The notes beneath the pieces were generated by a model that did not search any database, had not been told where the DNA came from, and saw only the letters and a list, made by a program, of their open reading frames with translations. Position numbers and translations under genes: made by a program. Below are positions 50,268 through 60,936 of a stretch of DNA of 64,000 nucleotides, in pieces. Position 1 is the first letter of the stretch, and every line of letters begins with the position of its first letter. The stretch is from Pycnococcus provasolii (Eukaryota > Chlorophyta > Pseudoscourfieldiophyceae > Pseudoscourfieldiales): positions 434,001-498,000 of the forward strand of contig CP150547.1 in the NCBI GenBank assembly GCA_049487715.1. The letters run 5' to 3'.

Positions 50268-51150
50268 TGAACATCGCTCCTAATAATGGTCAGGTACTAC
50301 TGTAACGGAACACGAATCCCTGCTGTGTGTGTGAAACCTCCCAACCCCGAACTATCGTATCGTAGCCGCACACAAGGAGGCACCGACGTGTAAGTTTAGG
50401 CCGAGCTAAACTTTACCATAAGAGTAGTGCCTGTGGACTGTGGTCGGACCGTCGGAGTCCACATCGAGTCCACGTCGTAAGAATACTGTACGCCTCTCCA
50501 TAAAGTCATATGTAAAACGTCGCAATACGTAATACATATACCGGGAAGAGGGGACCGGTACAGGTTCGGTAGACCCGATCCTCGCATCGTCATGAGAGCC
50601 ATCGCACCTTGTGACCTTGCCCATCAGTGATCCGATGGGGGATCCGTGAGTTTATCGCTGATCCACCCACCCACCTGACTGCCTGATGGATTCCCGTATG
50701 TATTGGCTTTCCTCATTAAAAAAGAACTACTTACCCGGCTTCAGCACCTTGCAGCCTTGGGCGCGACCAGCGTGGTAGTCGAAAAGAACCACGAGGACAG
50801 GTTACGAGCGCTGCCAGGCAGGCAGGCAAAGGCAGGCATGCAAGGAGGCCGGCATCAGGCATCAGGAGAATCAGGCTGCAAGGCGAAGGCGAAGGCGAAG
50901 GCGAAGGCGAAGGCGTACTTCCTACAGTACAGGTACAGGGAGGCCTTCCTACAGGCCTACACGGAGGCCAAGTCGTACTACTGGAGTCGCACGGCGGTCG
51001 TCGACGAAGGGAGTCGATACCCGTCCAGTTTCCAGGGCCTCCATCACCGCCTTCCCCAGCCATCAACGCCATCATCACCCGGCTCACACGGCTGGCGGCC
51101 TTCATCGATTGGTCTCGCCTCGGCTGTGCTGGTGTCCTCGGTGTGACGGC
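50268..51150. other. intergenic, upstream of the SFI1-like gene
   Basis: 883 bp without a convincing gene; the open frame running into the SFI1-like gene has no ATG before 51151. A GAAGGC microsatellite of about five units is at 50883-50914. GCAGGCAGGCAAAGGCAGGCA-like words precede it. Confidence 0.4.
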
Positions 51151-54100
51151 ATGGACGGCGACGCGGCCCTATATGGCACGCCGCAGCTCGCGTCGGGGAA
51201 GACGTACTCGCGCCTGCCTGACTCCGTATCCAAGAATGCGGGAAATGATGGAAGCTCCGGGGACGGCGAGGAGGTGGACTTCATCGAAAGCGTTGTCGAA
51301 GGACTCCTGGAGGCGCAGAGGGCGCTTGCCGCAGGACTTGGCACGTGTGAGGCGGCATTCAAACAGAGCGTGAGAGACTCCGCGAAGGAGCTAAGACCGA
51401 TGCTCAAGCCAGACAAGCTGCTTGACGCGCAAAATCACCTCGACAACATCACACGAGCTGCGCTACCGGCAGCCAGAGAGCTCATAAACGATGCTGCGGC
51501 GCGTGTCGCGGATGCAGTCGCTGCGGTGACTTCGTACAAGCGCATACAGCAAATTATTAAGCGATTCGCCTTGCGCAACCTTGCCAAGGCTTTCAACAAG
51601 TGGGTCGAAGTCTTGGAGAACACCAACTCGTCCTACAACAAGTTGCTCGCAAGCAATGGTGCGATGCAGCTGCTGAAGAGGTGTCTGAGGAGCGGTCTCG
51701 CGGGCCGCTTCGACCACTGGAAGGATATGGCGGAGCTCGGCAGAACCGAGCGCGATAAGAAGGAGTCAGATAAGCGCGAGCTGGAGGCACTCCGCACGAT
51801 GCGCCTGAAGGTTGTGTGGGAACGCATGTCAAAGAGTTCCATGGCACGTGGATACAACACGTGGGTGGAGGCTTGCGCGGCACGCCTCGAGCGCCTGCGC
51901 AAGCGCAAGCAAGCTGAGCTTGAGTTCCAAGAGGCGGAGGCGAAGCGCAAGGAGGAAGAGCTGCAAAGGCTTGGCGCCGAGGCGGAGAAGCTGCAGCAGG
52001 AGCGCTGCGCTGCCATCCTCAGAAGATTCCTCATGGCCGAAGCTGCGCGGGCGTTGAACCTGTGGAAGGAGGAGTTCCGGAACAACAAGCGCCTGCGCGC
52101 GGTGGTGAAGAAGATGAAGAACCGAGGCCTTTCGATGGCGTGGGGACTTTGGCTGGAGGTGTACGAGGAGGTCCGCGAGCGCAAAAATCTCATGAAGAAG
52201 GCGGCGCAGCGCATGCGTATGGCCGCCGTGTCTGGAGCCTTCCTCCGATGGGCGGAGATGGTAGAGGAGGCGCAGGACTTGAAAGCAAAGCTCAAAAAGG
52301 CGGCTATGAAGATGCTGCTGCGTGGCGTGTCGATGGCGTTTGAGAACTGGGCATCTGTCACGGAGGAGATGAAGAATCAGCGGGTGCTGCTGAAGCGCGT
52401 GGCCCTTAAGATGCAGAATCGCGGCATCGCCATGGCTTGGGACACGTGGTGCGAGCAGGTGGAAGAGGCGCTCGATCTCAAGAGAAAAATGCAGAAGGTG
52501 ATCATGCGCATCAAGAACGCAGGACTTGCCAACGCGTTCGCGACGTGGTGGGAGGTGATCGAGGAGAAGCACGACATGAGAGACAAGATGTACAAGGTGG
52601 CGATGCGGATAAAAAACATGGCCGTGGCTGGTACCTTTGACAACTGGGCATCCCACGTGGAGGAGGCGAGGGAGCAGCGTTTCAAGGTGCGAAGGACGCT
52701 CAACAAAATGCTGAAACGTGGAATGGCGGACGCGTTCACCGAGTGGGCTGACTACGTGATGGAACTCAGGCACGGCAACGAAGAGGACCAGCAAAAAGAA
52801 AAAGAGGCTGAAATTCGCGCCGAGCGCGCTCTGCTCAAGCTCAAAAATCGTGCACTCGTCTCGGCTTTCGACCGCTGGGCTGAAATGGCTGAGGAAGCTG
52901 CCGAGATGCGCTTCAAGTGCCAAAAGATTGTCAAGAGAATTCAGAACATGGCATACGCCGGTGCGTGGTCAGCATGGTGTGATATGGTCGAGGAGGCTGA
53001 GAACATGCGTAATTTGCTGCGCAAGGCGGCGATGAAAATGATGATGCGAGGTGCGTCGATGTGCTTCAACGCGTGGGCTGAGGCCACGGAGGAGGCAATT
53101 GAGACTCGCGTGAAACTTCAAAGAATTGCACTAAAGATGAAAAATTCGGCAATCATTGGTGCGTGGAGCCGCTGGTGCGAGATGACCGAGGAGGCAGTCG
53201 AGATGCGCGTGAAGCTTCAGAGAGTTGCGGCAAAAATGAAAAATCGAGAGCTCAGCGGTGCATTCGCGCGATGGGCGGAAATGACTGAGGAAGCGATCGA
53301 GATGCGCGTGAAGATTCGAAGGACGCTAAATAAAATGCTGAAACGTTCGATGACGGATACGTACTACGCGTGGGCAGATCACGTGATGTATCTAAAGCAT
53401 GGCGACGAGGACGATCAGCGCAAAGCCCAAGAGGCGGAGGTGCGAGCAGCTCGCGCTCTGCTCAAGATTAAAAATCGCGCGATTGCAGGGGCGTTCGATC
53501 GCTGGTGCGAGATGACTGAGGAAGCGGTCGAAATGCGCGTGAAGCTTGAGCGGTGTGCGGCGAAGATGAGGAACCGTGAGATCTTGGGTGCATGGAGTCG
53601 CTGGTGCGAAATGGTCGAAGAGGCTGTTGAGATGCGCGTGATGCTTGAGCGGTGTGCGGCGAAGATGAGGAACCGCGAGATCTTGGGTGCATGGAGCCGA
53701 TGGTGCGAGATGACTGAGGAGTCGATCGAGATGCGCGTGAAGCTTCAAAGGATTGCGGCGAGGATGAAAAATTCGGGTTTGATTGCCGCCTTTGAAAGCT
53801 GGTGCGAGATGGTGGAGGGCAACAAGGAAACTGCCGTCAAGCTGAAGCGGGTACTACTGCGTATGCAGAACGCCTGCGCTTTCAAGGCGTGGGCGTGCTG
53901 GCACGAGTACGTCACAAATCTGAAGACGATTCGTGCAGTGTTCGTGAAAATGACCAAGCAGAAAATGGCCTCGGCGTTCCGTTCGTGGCAAAAGAATGTG
54001 CGGCAGGCGGAGGTGAACAAGCTGAACGATAAGCTCAACGAGATGAAGTTGGGTGGATCGGCAAAGCAGGCGCTTGCCGGTGCGGAGATTCTGATTCCTC

Positions 54101-55272
54101 TGTTGAAGGTACTGAACATTCTTCTGGAAGAGGAGTCGCGGCGAGACAAGCTAATTCGAAGCCGTGACAAGTCTCGTGTTCAGTCAAAAGAGGTGAACAA
54201 CCTGATTATTCGACTCAAGGATTGGTCCTCGCAGGAGGAAAGCGCTCGCGATAAGAAGGGCTTCGACATCTTGTCGGAGGTGACACGAGGCGCGACACTT
54301 TTGCACCGAGAGTTTGCAGCCATGGCAGACTTGAAGGTGGAGATGAGCAATAAGTTCGAGGAGATGGCAGATAAGGTGGACTTCCTGACGGAGGAGCCAC
54401 GACGCCACAGACTTCGCGTGTTCGAGTTCATTCGGCAAAAGCTCTTTGGTATCATCAACAAGGTGCAGGATGACCGGGAGGTGCGCCATGCAGTGCAACG
54501 CGTCATCAACGCCATGAAGCCTGGCGGCCGCTTCGAGAAGAGGGTTTCAGCTTTAGACAGCGATGGTGGCGATGCATGGTTGGCGAACGAGGTGAACATG
54601 ATGGACGCTGAGGCGTTTGGAAGCATTGACAACAGTGCGGCGGAGATTGTGGAGGAGGAATCCTACCTTCTGCGGTCCGAGGACAGCTCTTACTATGCCC
54701 AAGGGCGCGCGTCTAGAATGTCCGCCGAACCGAGCCCCGGCGTGAACCGTTTCATGCCACAAAATACTCGAGGACCGCAGGGAGATGAGGACGGGCTCCC
54801 GAGTGTGGAAAAGGTGCCCGGCATGCAGCGTGGATCAGCTCGTCGCGCGACCATGTCGAGCGCGAGCACGCTGAACATGAGCAAGGTGAACATGCAGCCT
54901 GATATGCTCCCAATGCTCCAAAGAAAAAAGCGTGGTTCGATAAGCCCCATGGTAGCCGACGGCCCATCCATGCTTCCAGCTGACGTAAATCGTGATGGTG
55001 TAGGCGCCTCCAAGGCACAGGCGTACGCTCATGCGATGGATTCGCAAGGCGTCAGCCGACAGGCACACCGCGCCTCGAATATCGGTGCTGACTTGATAGC
55101 TGGGAAAGTCAATACCAACGCCGCTTTCCTCAAAGTCCCACGCCAGACGCAAGGCAAGCTGCCGTCGATCAATAGCGGCGGCCCGCGCAGCCAGAGCAGC
55201 TTAGGCGTGGCTCCAGCAGACCAATCCGAATCCCCAGCACCGAGAGCGGACAGTGCGCTGGAAATTCGATGA
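51151..55272 (+). CDS. SFI1: SFI1-like centrin-binding repeat protein
   Basis: The 1,373-residue protein has at least fifteen copies of a roughly 33-residue repeat between about residues 130 and 960. A typical unit is KMKNREL then GAFARWAEMTEEAIEMR, with conserved Ala, Trp and basic residues. This is the SFI1 pattern, where each helical repeat binds a centrin, forming long filaments at spindle poles and basal bodies. The N-terminal part is helical, and the C-terminal 400 residues are not repeated and Ser-rich at the end. The ATG at 51151 is chosen because the longer frame starts at TTG. It converges on SPAG6. Confidence 0.88.
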   Translation: MDGDAALYGTPQLASGKTYSRLPDSVSKNAGNDGSSGDGEEVDFIESVVEGLLEAQRALAAGLGTCEAAFKQSVRDSAKELRPMLKPDKLLDAQNHLDNITRAALPAARELINDAAARVADAVAAVTSYKRIQQIIKRFALRNLAKAFNKWVEVLENTNSSYNKLLASNGAMQLLKRCLRSGLAGRFDHWKDMAELGRTERDKKESDKRELEALRTMRLKVVWERMSKSSMARGYNTWVEACAARLERLRKRKQAELEFQEAEAKRKEEELQRLGAEAEKLQQERCAAILRRFLMAEAARALNLWKEEFRNNKRLRAVVKKMKNRGLSMAWGLWLEVYEEVRERKNLMKKAAQRMRMAAVSGAFLRWAEMVEEAQDLKAKLKKAAMKMLLRGVSMAFENWASVTEEMKNQRVLLKRVALKMQNRGIAMAWDTWCEQVEEALDLKRKMQKVIMRIKNAGLANAFATWWEVIEEKHDMRDKMYKVAMRIKNMAVAGTFDNWASHVEEAREQRFKVRRTLNKMLKRGMADAFTEWADYVMELRHGNEEDQQKEKEAEIRAERALLKLKNRALVSAFDRWAEMAEEAAEMRFKCQKIVKRIQNMAYAGAWSAWCDMVEEAENMRNLLRKAAMKMMMRGASMCFNAWAEATEEAIETRVKLQRIALKMKNSAIIGAWSRWCEMTEEAVEMRVKLQRVAAKMKNRELSGAFARWAEMTEEAIEMRVKIRRTLNKMLKRSMTDTYYAWADHVMYLKHGDEDDQRKAQEAEVRAARALLKIKNRAIAGAFDRWCEMTEEAVEMRVKLERCAAKMRNREILGAWSRWCEMVEEAVEMRVMLERCAAKMRNREILGAWSRWCEMTEESIEMRVKLQRIAARMKNSGLIAAFESWCEMVEGNKETAVKLKRVLLRMQNACAFKAWACWHEYVTNLKTIRAVFVKMTKQKMASAFRSWQKNVRQAEVNKLNDKLNEMKLGGSAKQALAGAEILIPLLKVLNILLEEESRRDKLIRSRDKSRVQSKEVNNLIIRLKDWSSQEESARDKKGFDILSEVTRGATLLHREFAAMADLKVEMSNKFEEMADKVDFLTEEPRRHRLRVFEFIRQKLFGIINKVQDDREVRHAVQRVINAMKPGGRFEKRVSALDSDGGDAWLANEVNMMDAEAFGSIDNSAAEIVEEESYLLRSEDSSYYAQGRASRMSAEPSPGVNRFMPQNTRGPQGDEDGLPSVEKVPGMQRGSARRATMSSASTLNMSKVNMQPDMLPMLQRKKRGSISPMVADGPSMLPADVNRDGVGASKAQAYAHAMDSQGVSRQAHRASNIGADLIAGKVNTNAAFLKVPRQTQGKLPSINSGGPRSQSSLGVAPADQSESPAPRADSALEIR

Positions 55273-55740
55273 ATAGCGTGTGTGTTGTTTGATGTGTGTC
55301 AAATTTCTAACGAGAAAAATCGGGTAACATATATAACTCGATTGCTTTGCTTGCAAGACAGCTCCTTTCCCCACAAATTGAACTCCTTTAGACACTTCAG
55401 GTAGAGTAGTAAGTTAGGGGAGAAGTGTGACTCTTCAGCCATCGCGTTGATGCATAGTTGGTGGCGGTGGCGACGACAACAATGACAACAAGCGCCAAGC
55501 GGAGCTCTCACGACAAAAACACGCCGCCAAGTGGCGCCACTAAATGGGCTGAACGGTGAATGTGAATGGTGTGAATGGACGACCGCTTGACTAAGGTGAA
55601 GTGAAGCACATTCCATTACTGAATGAGCAATCTTACTTTTTTTTTGGCTCCACAGCCCCACAACCAGACGCGCACTTCCGTTCTCCCTAAACAATTCCCA
55701 TCCACGATCGTCGCGCCAGTCTGTTCGCCGTGCAAAGTGT
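55273..55740. other. intergenic, convergent 3' flanks of SFI1-like and SPAG6
   Basis: No gene is seen in 468 bp. AT-richer than the flanking coding sequence. Confidence 0.4.
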
Positions 55741-57282
55741 TTATGCCGCCATCGCCTGCTCCTGCATGGCGTCCAGCTTTTCCAGCAGGGTCCTGCTGTA
55801 ATCTGGCGAGTAGTATTTGACGATCTCCTCCGGATATGCACTGTTGATCACGTCCACGTACTCCTTCAACTTCGTTCCACTCTCCGCGTCGAGAGCCTGC
55901 AGGCGCGCGAAGCCTCCCGACTTGACGAACTCCGTTCGTCCCGATGGGTCGTTCGGCAGCACCTTGGCGAGCTGCGCGAGAACCGGCTTGGCCACAGCCT
56001 CCGGGAGACGCGGCTCTTGCACGAGCGCGTCGAGTGCGGGCGTGTGCGTGAGCTTCTCCACGATTGCCTTCAGCGCGCGCTTGCACTTCGTCTGCAGATC
56101 CTCGGATGCCTTCGGCTCGTTCAGCACCGCCACAAGTGCCGGCAGCACGCCGGCGTCCGCAAGCGCCTTCGCGTGGTCCGGCGTGTGCCTGCCAATCTGG
56201 CCAAGGCTCCACGCGGATGCCGAGCGCACGTGGTCCTCCGTCTCGAGCGTGAGAGCCTGGAACAGAGGTGGCAAGCCGCGGTCGCGCACCACCGCGAGAG
56301 CGAGCGTCTCGGAGAATGCTGCGATGTAGCCGAGCGCCATGACTCCGGGCAAGCGCATGTTGCCCTGCGACTCTGTCACGTACGTAACGAGCGCGCCTGC
56401 GCCGCCGCTCGAAACGACGAGCTGCGCGAGCTCGGGTGTGTGCTTCGCAACCTCGCGAATGCACGTGGCTGCGTGCTTGCGAGCCACGAGGTCGGCATCC
56501 TTGAGGACGGTGAGGATCTTGGGGAAGATCTCCGCCTCCACGACAACCTCCGCGAGGTCGACGGAGTGCTTCGCCACCTGTCCAAGGCAGGCGCACACCT
56601 GGCGCTTGAGCTTGGCGTCTGGGCTGGTGATGAGCGGTGCGAGGTAGGCGACGGCGCCGGCGTCGACGACCGCCTGCGCAAGCTCGGGCGAGTGCTTGGC
56701 AACGTCCGAGAGCGCCGAAGCGGCGACGCGCTTCAGGCTGAGCTCCGGCTCCTGCACGCAGAGCACGAGCAGTCCCACGGCGCCGGCGTCAACGACAGCC
56801 TGCGCGAGCTCCGCGTTGTGGCCGGCGACGTAGCCGAGCGCCCATGCTGCCGCCTCCTTCACACCAGGGTCAAACTCCTCGAGGCACGCGCTCAGGCTGT
56901 CGAGCGCTCCACTGTCGACGACCGCCTGCGCAAGCACCGGCGAGTGCTTGGCGACGGCACGCAGCACGAACGCGGCGGACTTCTTGTAGAATCGGTTCTG
57001 CTCGGAGAGCGAGAAGACGAGCTGCGGGAGGATTTCGTTGGCAACCACCGCCTCCGCGAGGTCGTCGCTGAAGTTGGCGAGGCGTCCGAGCGCGAGCGCG
57101 GCGCTCTGCTGAATCGAGGGCACGTTGTCGAGTAGCAGCGGCCTCAGGAGGGACATGACGCCCGCCTGCTGCAACGCATCGATGTTCTGCGGCCGCGTCG
57201 CGAGTTCGGCCACCGTCTGCACGAACGTCACTCTGTGCTTTTGGTACTCCTCGAACACGCTCAACACAGCGCGCGTCGACAT
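55741..57282 (-). CDS. SPAG6: SPAG6/PF16 armadillo-repeat axonemal protein
   Basis: The 513-residue product starts STRAVLSVFEEYQKHRVTFV, followed by AELATRPQNIDALQQAGVMS and QQSAALALGRLANFSDDLAEA. This is nearly the same as Chlamydomonas PF16 and mammalian SPAG6, a protein of the C1 microtubule of the axonemal central pair. The whole length consists of armadillo repeats such as LAQAVVDAGAVGLLVLCVQ and VAKHSPELAQAVVDAG. Full length for the family. The ATG at 57282 begins the conserved protein. Its presence implies a motile 9+2 flagellum at some stage. Divergent from the Tctex1 dynein light chain gene. Confidence 0.97.
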   Translation of the reverse strand: MSTRAVLSVFEEYQKHRVTFVQTVAELATRPQNIDALQQAGVMSLLRPLLLDNVPSIQQSAALALGRLANFSDDLAEAVVANEILPQLVFSLSEQNRFYKKSAAFVLRAVAKHSPVLAQAVVDSGALDSLSACLEEFDPGVKEAAAWALGYVAGHNAELAQAVVDAGAVGLLVLCVQEPELSLKRVAASALSDVAKHSPELAQAVVDAGAVAYLAPLITSPDAKLKRQVCACLGQVAKHSVDLAEVVVEAEIFPKILTVLKDADLVARKHAATCIREVAKHTPELAQLVVSSGGAGALVTYVTESQGNMRLPGVMALGYIAAFSETLALAVVRDRGLPPLFQALTLETEDHVRSASAWSLGQIGRHTPDHAKALADAGVLPALVAVLNEPKASEDLQTKCKRALKAIVEKLTHTPALDALVQEPRLPEAVAKPVLAQLAKVLPNDPSGRTEFVKSGGFARLQALDAESGTKLKEYVDVINSAYPEEIVKYYSPDYSRTLLEKLDAMQEQAMAA

Positions 57283-58667
57283 CTTCTTTGGTTGGAGAGT
57301 CTTTGGAGAATCGGGAATGCACGGCAAAGGAGATATACAAGCACACCTTAGCGCAACTTTAAGGTTTCGTTCTTTCACTTCACTTCACTTCCCTTCACTC
57401 CCCCCTTGTTGCGGGGACCGGACCGGCGCAGAGCCGAGTTCCAAGGCGTCGACAGAGCAGAGCCTCCTGAGAGCGAGTTGCAAGAAACTGAGCCTCCCTC
57501 CTAAGAACTACGTTCTCCTCTCCGCCGGGACCCAGAAACGAAGACGAAGAACAAGGGGGAGAGGAGACCAGGCCGGCGACTGGTGACTGCCTGGTGACTG
57601 CCTCCGTGCGCGTTTCTTCAGGCGAGTGCATAGTTCAACCCACAGGCCACAGGAGAAGTCTCACTTCACTTCACCTCTGCCCTGCCCTGCCCTGCCGGCC
57701 TGCCCTGCGCGACTGCGCGAGTACAAAGCAAGAGTCTAACCACGACTGCTACTCGACACTCGACGATACCTCCCCCCAGACAGCCAGAGGGGGCAACCAA
57801 CCAACCACTTCTCAAGCTGTTCTTGCACAGACTGACAGAAGGCTTCTAGGCTGTGCAGGCCGGTCAGTCCATGAGTCCAGTCCATACTCGTCGTACAGGA
57901 GGACTTCGTCGTCCTTCGCAAACGTCTCCGCAAACGTCAAAAGTCTCCAGTGGTGGTGCAGCAGTCTACGCCGGCTCACGGGCCTGTTGTCGCCTGATTC
58001 CTGATGTGCCTGATGCCGGATTGCCTGCGACAACTGCCTGCCACTCGGCTCATCAGCCGTCATGAGGCTCATCAGCCGTCATGAGGCTCGTCAGAGACAC
58101 TTCCTTGACCATGCTCCTTCGCTGTAGTAGCCTTCCCCCTGGTTCCCGACTTCACGATACAGTAGTGCTACCGGTCAGGCGGTCAAGATGCAAGAGGCAA
58201 GGCCGCGGCATGAAGTCCGTATTCCTCCTGTACAGGTACGTGCATCGTTCATCGTTCGAGGTGCGCGTGTAAAAGGTTCGTTCCTCTGGTTCATGCTCAT
58301 GAGGCCGTTGACAGTGCATAGACTGCGAGTCCATTGAATCCCTTTGAGGCGTGCGTACGAGTAAGAGTGAGAGACTGCCTGCTCGAGACTGCTCGGGCGA
58401 CCGTACTTCAGCGTAGCGCCTGACGCCTTTGACGCGCGCTGCCTCCCTCCTCCTCCGTCCCTGGGATCCCGGGACCCGGAGCACACCCCGAATAAGGGTA
58501 CCCTTGCGGCCGCGCGAAACCTCCCCTCCAGCAAGAGAGATTTCTCAAGCCGCGCGTCTCCTCTCTCGCTCAGCTGGCCAACACAACTCCACGCACTTAA
58601 GAGCACAGCTTAGGGGCACAGTCTCACAGCTCAGTACACGTCTACAGTAACAAGACTTGAGAACAAC
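57283..58667. promoter_or_regulatory. divergent region between SPAG6 and dynein light chain
   Basis: 1.39 kb without a convincing coding sequence. CTTCACTTCACTTC-type repeats are at 57373-57396 and CACTTCACTTCACC at 57664-57677. It links two axonemal genes head-to-head. Confidence 0.45.
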
Positions 58668-59355
58668 ATGGCCGCAGCAGAAGCGCCTGAGGAGGACTAC
58701 CCCATCGAGCCTTCGTTTGAAAACAGGTTTCGAGAGGGAAAGGCACGCGCCGTCATCGAGGAGGTGCTCGCGGCGAAGCTTACAGGGTAAGTTTGTGTTT
58801 GTGCGTGTGTTTGTGTTTGTGATTGTGTGTGTGAGTGAATGGGCTGGTTCTGAGTCTGGTGGATACGGACACTGGGCAACGGCGCGCTGCGCTGACTTCC
58901 TCAAGGAGAGAAAGCGGTTGCTCAGACGGGAAGACGAGTGCCGCGGAGTAGTCTAACGAACGTCAACGTACGAAACCACACACCACATCCATCGCAGGAC
59001 GACGTACATAGCGGATAACGCAAGCCAGTGGTGCCGCGAGATCTCAGACGAAGTGAAGCAGAAGCTGAAGGGCTTGAACTTGCCAAGGTACGATTTGTTA
59101 TTTTTGCACGCCGACAACGCTGCACTATTAATAGTCAGTGAAGAATCACGCTAACAAGCTTTTCGCGACGAACAAACACATTTTTGCAGGTACAAATTTG
59201 CCGTGCAGACTGTCATTGCCGAGCAGCGCGGTGAGGGTATGCGTATGGCGTGCCGTAACCTGTGGGACCCGGCAACGGACGGCTATGCGCAGGCGACGTT
59301 CCAAAACGAAACTATGGTTGCCATCACCGCGGCGTACGCAACTTACCTGTACTAA
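58668..59355 (+). CDS. DYNLT2B: Tctex1-family dynein light chain (DYNLT2B/LC2 type), three exons
   Basis: Exons are 58668-58786, 58998-59087 and 59190-59355; both introns are GT-AG (GTAAGT...CGCAG and GTACGA...TTGCAG) and phase 2. The product has 124 residues: IEPSFENRFREGKARAVIEE, WCREISDEVKQKLKGLNLPR, then YKFAVQTVIAEQRGEGMRMA and CRNLWDPATDGYAQATFQNE. These match the Tctex1 domain of DYNLT2B (TCTEX1D2), a light chain of intraflagellar-transport dynein and outer-arm dynein. An AATAAA lies at 59419. The exons are individually too short to appear as long open frames. Confidence 0.95.
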
Positions 59356-59552
59356 GGCAGGTTGCGCATCCTCGGGTTTCCCAGTGCGAAGACGATGATT
59401 TCCTTGTCTTGTGTTGTATGAATAAAACAAAAAAAAACATATTTTCTCACTCATAACATTGTCGTTGTTGTCTTATTTACTCAACTGTGCTGTACGGGTG
59501 GTTGTTGTGACACATTCGCCACTCCACAGCAGCGTGTTGTTTGTGGTTAGCT

Positions 59553-60092
59553 CTATGCCTTTGCAAATTCCGACGCCACTTCTCCAATTTTTTTCTTCAG
59601 TCCGTCGGCGTTACTTCCCGTGTATGTGTCGACGACTCCGGAGTCGTCGACAAATCGAAACAGCGGCACCGCCTTGACGCCCCATTCCTTCATGAGCCCG
59701 CGCGTTTCCGTGCTCGCGTCTCCGTAGATTTTTGCGAAGAGCACGCGTTCGTTCAAGGCGCCGTCGTCGGCGAAGTCGACGAACTTGGGGTAGACGAATT
59801 TGCAGGGTCCGCACGTTTTTGTGGAGATCATCACGCACAGTATTTTGTTCTCTGTGGACGCCTTGCTGACGGCATCGTTGTATTCCTCCGGCGATTCGAG
59901 CTGTATCACAGCCCCATCCCCACCAGGTTGCGGGTCGACAGATGCCCTTGTAATTACGCCACCCGAACGCCCTCGAGCACGCGCTGTGAGGTGTGTTCGG
60001 CTCAACCTTTTACTCTGATGATGAGCACAAGGTGAGCGCAACTTTGAGCTGCGTTGCTGCGCCAATCCCAGAGAGGATGATGACACGGACAT
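59553..60092 (-). CDS. plastid thioredoxin-like protein (CDSP32-like)
   Basis: From the ATG at 60092 the product has 179 residues. Residues 1-60 are Ser/Arg-rich, a plausible chloroplast transit peptide. The thioredoxin fold shows KTCGPCKFVYPKFVDF (redox pair CGPC, but Thr in place of the usual Trp before it), LFAKIYGDAS, and VKAVPLFRFVDDSG with the cis-Pro. The CGPC..VYP context and spacing recall the second thioredoxin domain of plant CDSP32. It likely reduces stromal targets such as peroxiredoxins under stress; this is inference. It converges on the dynein light chain gene. Confidence 0.85.
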   Translation of the reverse strand: MSVSSSSLGLAQQRSSKLRSPCAHHQSKRLSRTHLTARARGRSGGVITRASVDPQPGGDGAVIQLESPEEYNDAVSKASTENKILCVMISTKTCGPCKFVYPKFVDFADDGALNERVLFAKIYGDASTETRGLMKEWGVKAVPLFRFVDDSGVVDTYTGSNADGLKKKIGEVASEFAKA

Positions 60093-60936
60093 ATTTACTG
60101 AGGAAAGAAACACAATATGTACTGTATGAGAACGAAACACAAGAGACAAAGTAGACCCTTCAGTATCGTTCTTTGAGAACGCACAAAGAGCACTGAGATA
60201 CGGTGGACTGCGAGCGAGAGTGCTGACAGTGCCACTGATGCGAAAAGAAAGGGGCAGGAGGAGGGGAGGGGGAAGAAAGAAGACAGGGGAAGGGCAGAAG
60301 GGGGTGAGTGGGATCTATCGCGTGCTTCAGGTGGAACAGGTGATCAGAAAATCTCAATATCAGCCCGAGCCCCGAGGCACGTGGGGGAGATTTCCTGGAA
60401 GGGGAAGGGACACAACAGGATCCCTGGATGTGATTGTCTGTTGGGCGACGAATGCCTTAAAAATTCACCCGGCCGGCCCGGCCCCACTCGCCCAGTTCTC
60501 GCCCCCTGCACCTGCCCTAAGGTTATTATTGTGGTAGTTCTTACTATTTTCCTCTCCCTTTCGTTCGTACCTTAACTCCTCCCTTTACGATAGTTCGTTC
60601 GGGTTTGGGTCCCACAAACGGTTTTGCCATGCGGTAAAGGTAGGTCAAACCAGTTCTTCAGTTTTCTTCCGTTTCAGGTTCGTGGTCTCCCGCCGCTGCC
60701 GCTGCCTGAGACCACTGACCACTGACCAGTCAAGTCAAACACGCGCGCACGCACTTGCTTTCCTTTCCCTTGCTTTCACTTCCCTTGCTTTCATTTCACT
60801 TCGCACAAGTTTCCTGGCCTCGTGTGTGTGTGTGTGTGTGCGATTATTTTCTTGTGTGTTTCTTGTGAATCAAATCAACGCCGGCCATACAGTACATATT
60901 TATTCAAAATAACGTAAGCTCTTACCTATACATATT
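60093..60936. promoter_or_regulatory. divergent region between thioredoxin and DPY-30-domain genes
   Basis: 844 bp without a convincing coding sequence. It includes CTTTCCTTTCCCTTGC-type pyrimidine repeats (60757-60800) and a (GT)7 run near 60825. Confidence 0.4.

Noticed and set aside
50703-51146. 147-residue open frame before the SFI1-like gene
   Set aside because: No ATG start, overlaps a GAAGGC microsatellite, and lacks any recognisable domain.
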